Shown here one piece after another: positions 62,948 to 64,000 of a stretch of DNA of 64,000 nucleotides (positions are counted from its first letter, which is position 1; every line of letters begins with the position of its first letter). This DNA comes from CAVQBJ01 sp963819075 (lineage in GTDB: Bacteria > Actinomycetota > Thermoleophilia > Solirubrobacterales > Solirubrobacteraceae), in assembly GCA_963819075.1 (NCBI GenBank), contig CAWFUP010000001.1, forward strand, positions 124,001 through 188,000, read 5' to 3'. The translations under genes were made by a program, and so were the position numbers. Below the pieces are notes generated by a model. The model made no database searches, had not been told where the DNA came from, and worked only from the letters and a program-made list of their open reading frames with translations.

Positions 62948-63574
62948 ATGAGCTCACTCGGACGTCGAAGCGCATGGGTGGTTGCCGTCCTGGGAATGGC
63001 GATCCTCGTTCCAAGCGGATCGGCGGCCCCGGAGAGCGCGCACCTCACAGCCGCCGCGTGGCGCGGGCTCAACCGGCTGGACTCCAAGACGCCGCCGAGT
63101 ACCGTCCGCGGGTGCGCACGCCGCGTGGGTGAGCCGTCCGTCGATCCGGAGGTCGGTGGGGTCGAGGGACTGTGCGTTGACGAGGTCGAGCTCGCGGCCT
63201 GGATCGGCCGCTTTGTGCAGGGATGCCTCGGGATCCAGGATGGGCCCGGGGCGACCGAGGCCTCCTGCCGAGCCGACATCGCCGGCGTTGACTCCAGCGA
63301 GGCGGCGATCGCCGCCTGGTACCGCTGGCTCGGTGCGGGCCTGGAGGCCGGCGGCTGCCACGCGATCTTCTCCTACCTCGCGGTGGCGGCCGGCCGGCTC
63401 GCCGCAGCGGGCCGGCCGCTCGTGCGCGCCCTGAGCGCACCGTCGAGCAACGCCGCGCTCAGCCGGGCCTTCCACGAGTGGCTGGCCGCCGGGCACGCGG
63501 GTGACCACGAGACGCCCGCGCAGAAGCGCACCCTCCGCGCCGACTTCGAGACCTGCCGCCCGCCGGGCGGGTGA
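62948..63574 (+). CDS. secreted protein, intact paralogue of the broken 57 kb gene
   Basis: A 208-residue protein from ATG 62948. The signal peptide (WVVAVLGMAILVPSGSAAP) is followed by ESAHLTAAAWRGLNRLD. Cysteines at CARRVG, GLCVDE, GCLGIQ, SCRADIAG, GGCHAIF and ETCRPP suggest three disulfides. The middle is helical. The same order of motifs occurs in the broken copy at 57.0-57.7 kb. No family is recognised. No strong ribosome site is seen before the ATG. Confidence 0.75.
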   Translation: MSSLGRRSAWVVAVLGMAILVPSGSAAPESAHLTAAAWRGLNRLDSKTPPSTVRGCARRVGEPSVDPEVGGVEGLCVDEVELAAWIGRFVQGCLGIQDGPGATEASCRADIAGVDSSEAAIAAWYRWLGAGLEAGGCHAIFSYLAVAAGRLAAAGRPLVRALSAPSSNAALSRAFHEWLAAGHAGDHETPAQKRTLRADFETCRPPGG

Positions 63575-64000
63575 GCGTCTCAGCTCAGATCAGCACGACG
63601 CCTCCCTTCCGCCGATGCAGAACTGACGCAGCATCCAGCGGTGACGGCTGGCGGTCGTCCAATGGGGGAACAGTGCGGGCTCGGTGGTCGCGTTCCTGCC
63701 TTCGGCGTCGAAGCGGTCGTCGGCCTTGGCGCCGGCCGCGGACGATCGGCCTGTCTCCTGCCGGAGGCTGGACGCCGAGGTAGGAAACGCCGGATCCTGC
63801 GATCGCGCCCGCGCGTGGCGGACCACCCCGACGAGTCAATGCGCCGACGGCTCGGACGCTCGATGTCGACCGGGTCGCACGACACGACACCCGACGCTGC
63901 CTGAAGAGCCGGAGCGGCCGAGCGTTGCAGAAACTCGCGACATCTGCTCTGCACAACCGCCGCGCGCGGCGGCAGCGCCGGTGGAGCCGCCTCCGTTGCC
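63575..64000. other. 426-bp right edge without a supported gene
   Basis: Only overlapping Arg-rich shadow frames are seen, plus the block related to 62750-62790. A gene continuing past the window edge cannot be excluded. Confidence 0.35.

Overview
The window is very GC-rich with NNG/NNC-biased codons. Gene starts often sit directly on promoter elements, as in leaderless mRNAs. Together with the gene families present (paired DUF1800/DUF1501 proteins, an EXORDIUM-like secreted protein, several GGDEF proteins, glycine-rich and beta-helix surface proteins, and small peptides with a lasso-type leader), this suggests a soil actinobacterium, most likely Thermoleophilia/Solirubrobacterales. That assignment is inference; there is no rRNA or marker gene here. 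Layout: 1-6 kb holds a secreted EXORDIUM-like protein cut by the window edge, a frameshifted lipoprotein, and a tight DUF1800-DUF1501-cupredoxin operon. 6-19.4 kb holds a double membrane-GGDEF protein, an amidase, a sulfotransferase-like protein, a MocR regulator divergent from an EamA transporter/pyridoxamine-oxidase fusion, a GH79-like lipoprotein, an acyl-CoA synthetase-like enzyme, an ArsR-type regulator and an HDOD-GGDEF protein. 19.4-27 kb holds a small secreted protein, a zinc alcohol dehydrogenase, two tandem S51 peptidases, and a redox-signalling pair (receiver/thioredoxin-reductase-like flavoprotein plus histidine kinase), both genes carrying an apparent frameshift. 27.4-32 kb holds a TetR-P450 pair divergent from a Baeyer-Villiger monooxygenase and an alpha/beta hydrolase, with a 33-bp symmetric operator between them; this could be an oxidative degradation module. 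32-48.5 kb holds a third GGDEF protein with a 16-residue tandem repeat, an old yellow enzyme, OsmC, ArsR, L,D-transpeptidase, a patatin-like lipase behind a structured leader, a beta-helix lipoprotein, PAS-LuxR, PRC-barrel, DoxX-like, metallo-beta-lactamase and CGNR proteins. 48.8-64 kb is accessory: a secreted hydrolase, a HEAT protein, toxin-antitoxin-like genes, an intact IS110 element beside the remnant of another, a secreted gene whose two halves lie in opposite orientations, a 3' tRNA fragment, a large glycine-rich surface protein followed at once by a lasso-type RiPP precursor, and a paralogue of the broken secreted gene. Five copies of a conserved 45-nt palindromic repeat lie in three intergenic regions (27.1, 33.9 and 40.1 kb). 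The most interesting item is the 58-residue lasso-type precursor at 58.4-58.6 kb. Its leader fits the lasso spacing rule exactly and its core could form a Gly1-Asp9 ring, but no lasso processing genes are in the window.
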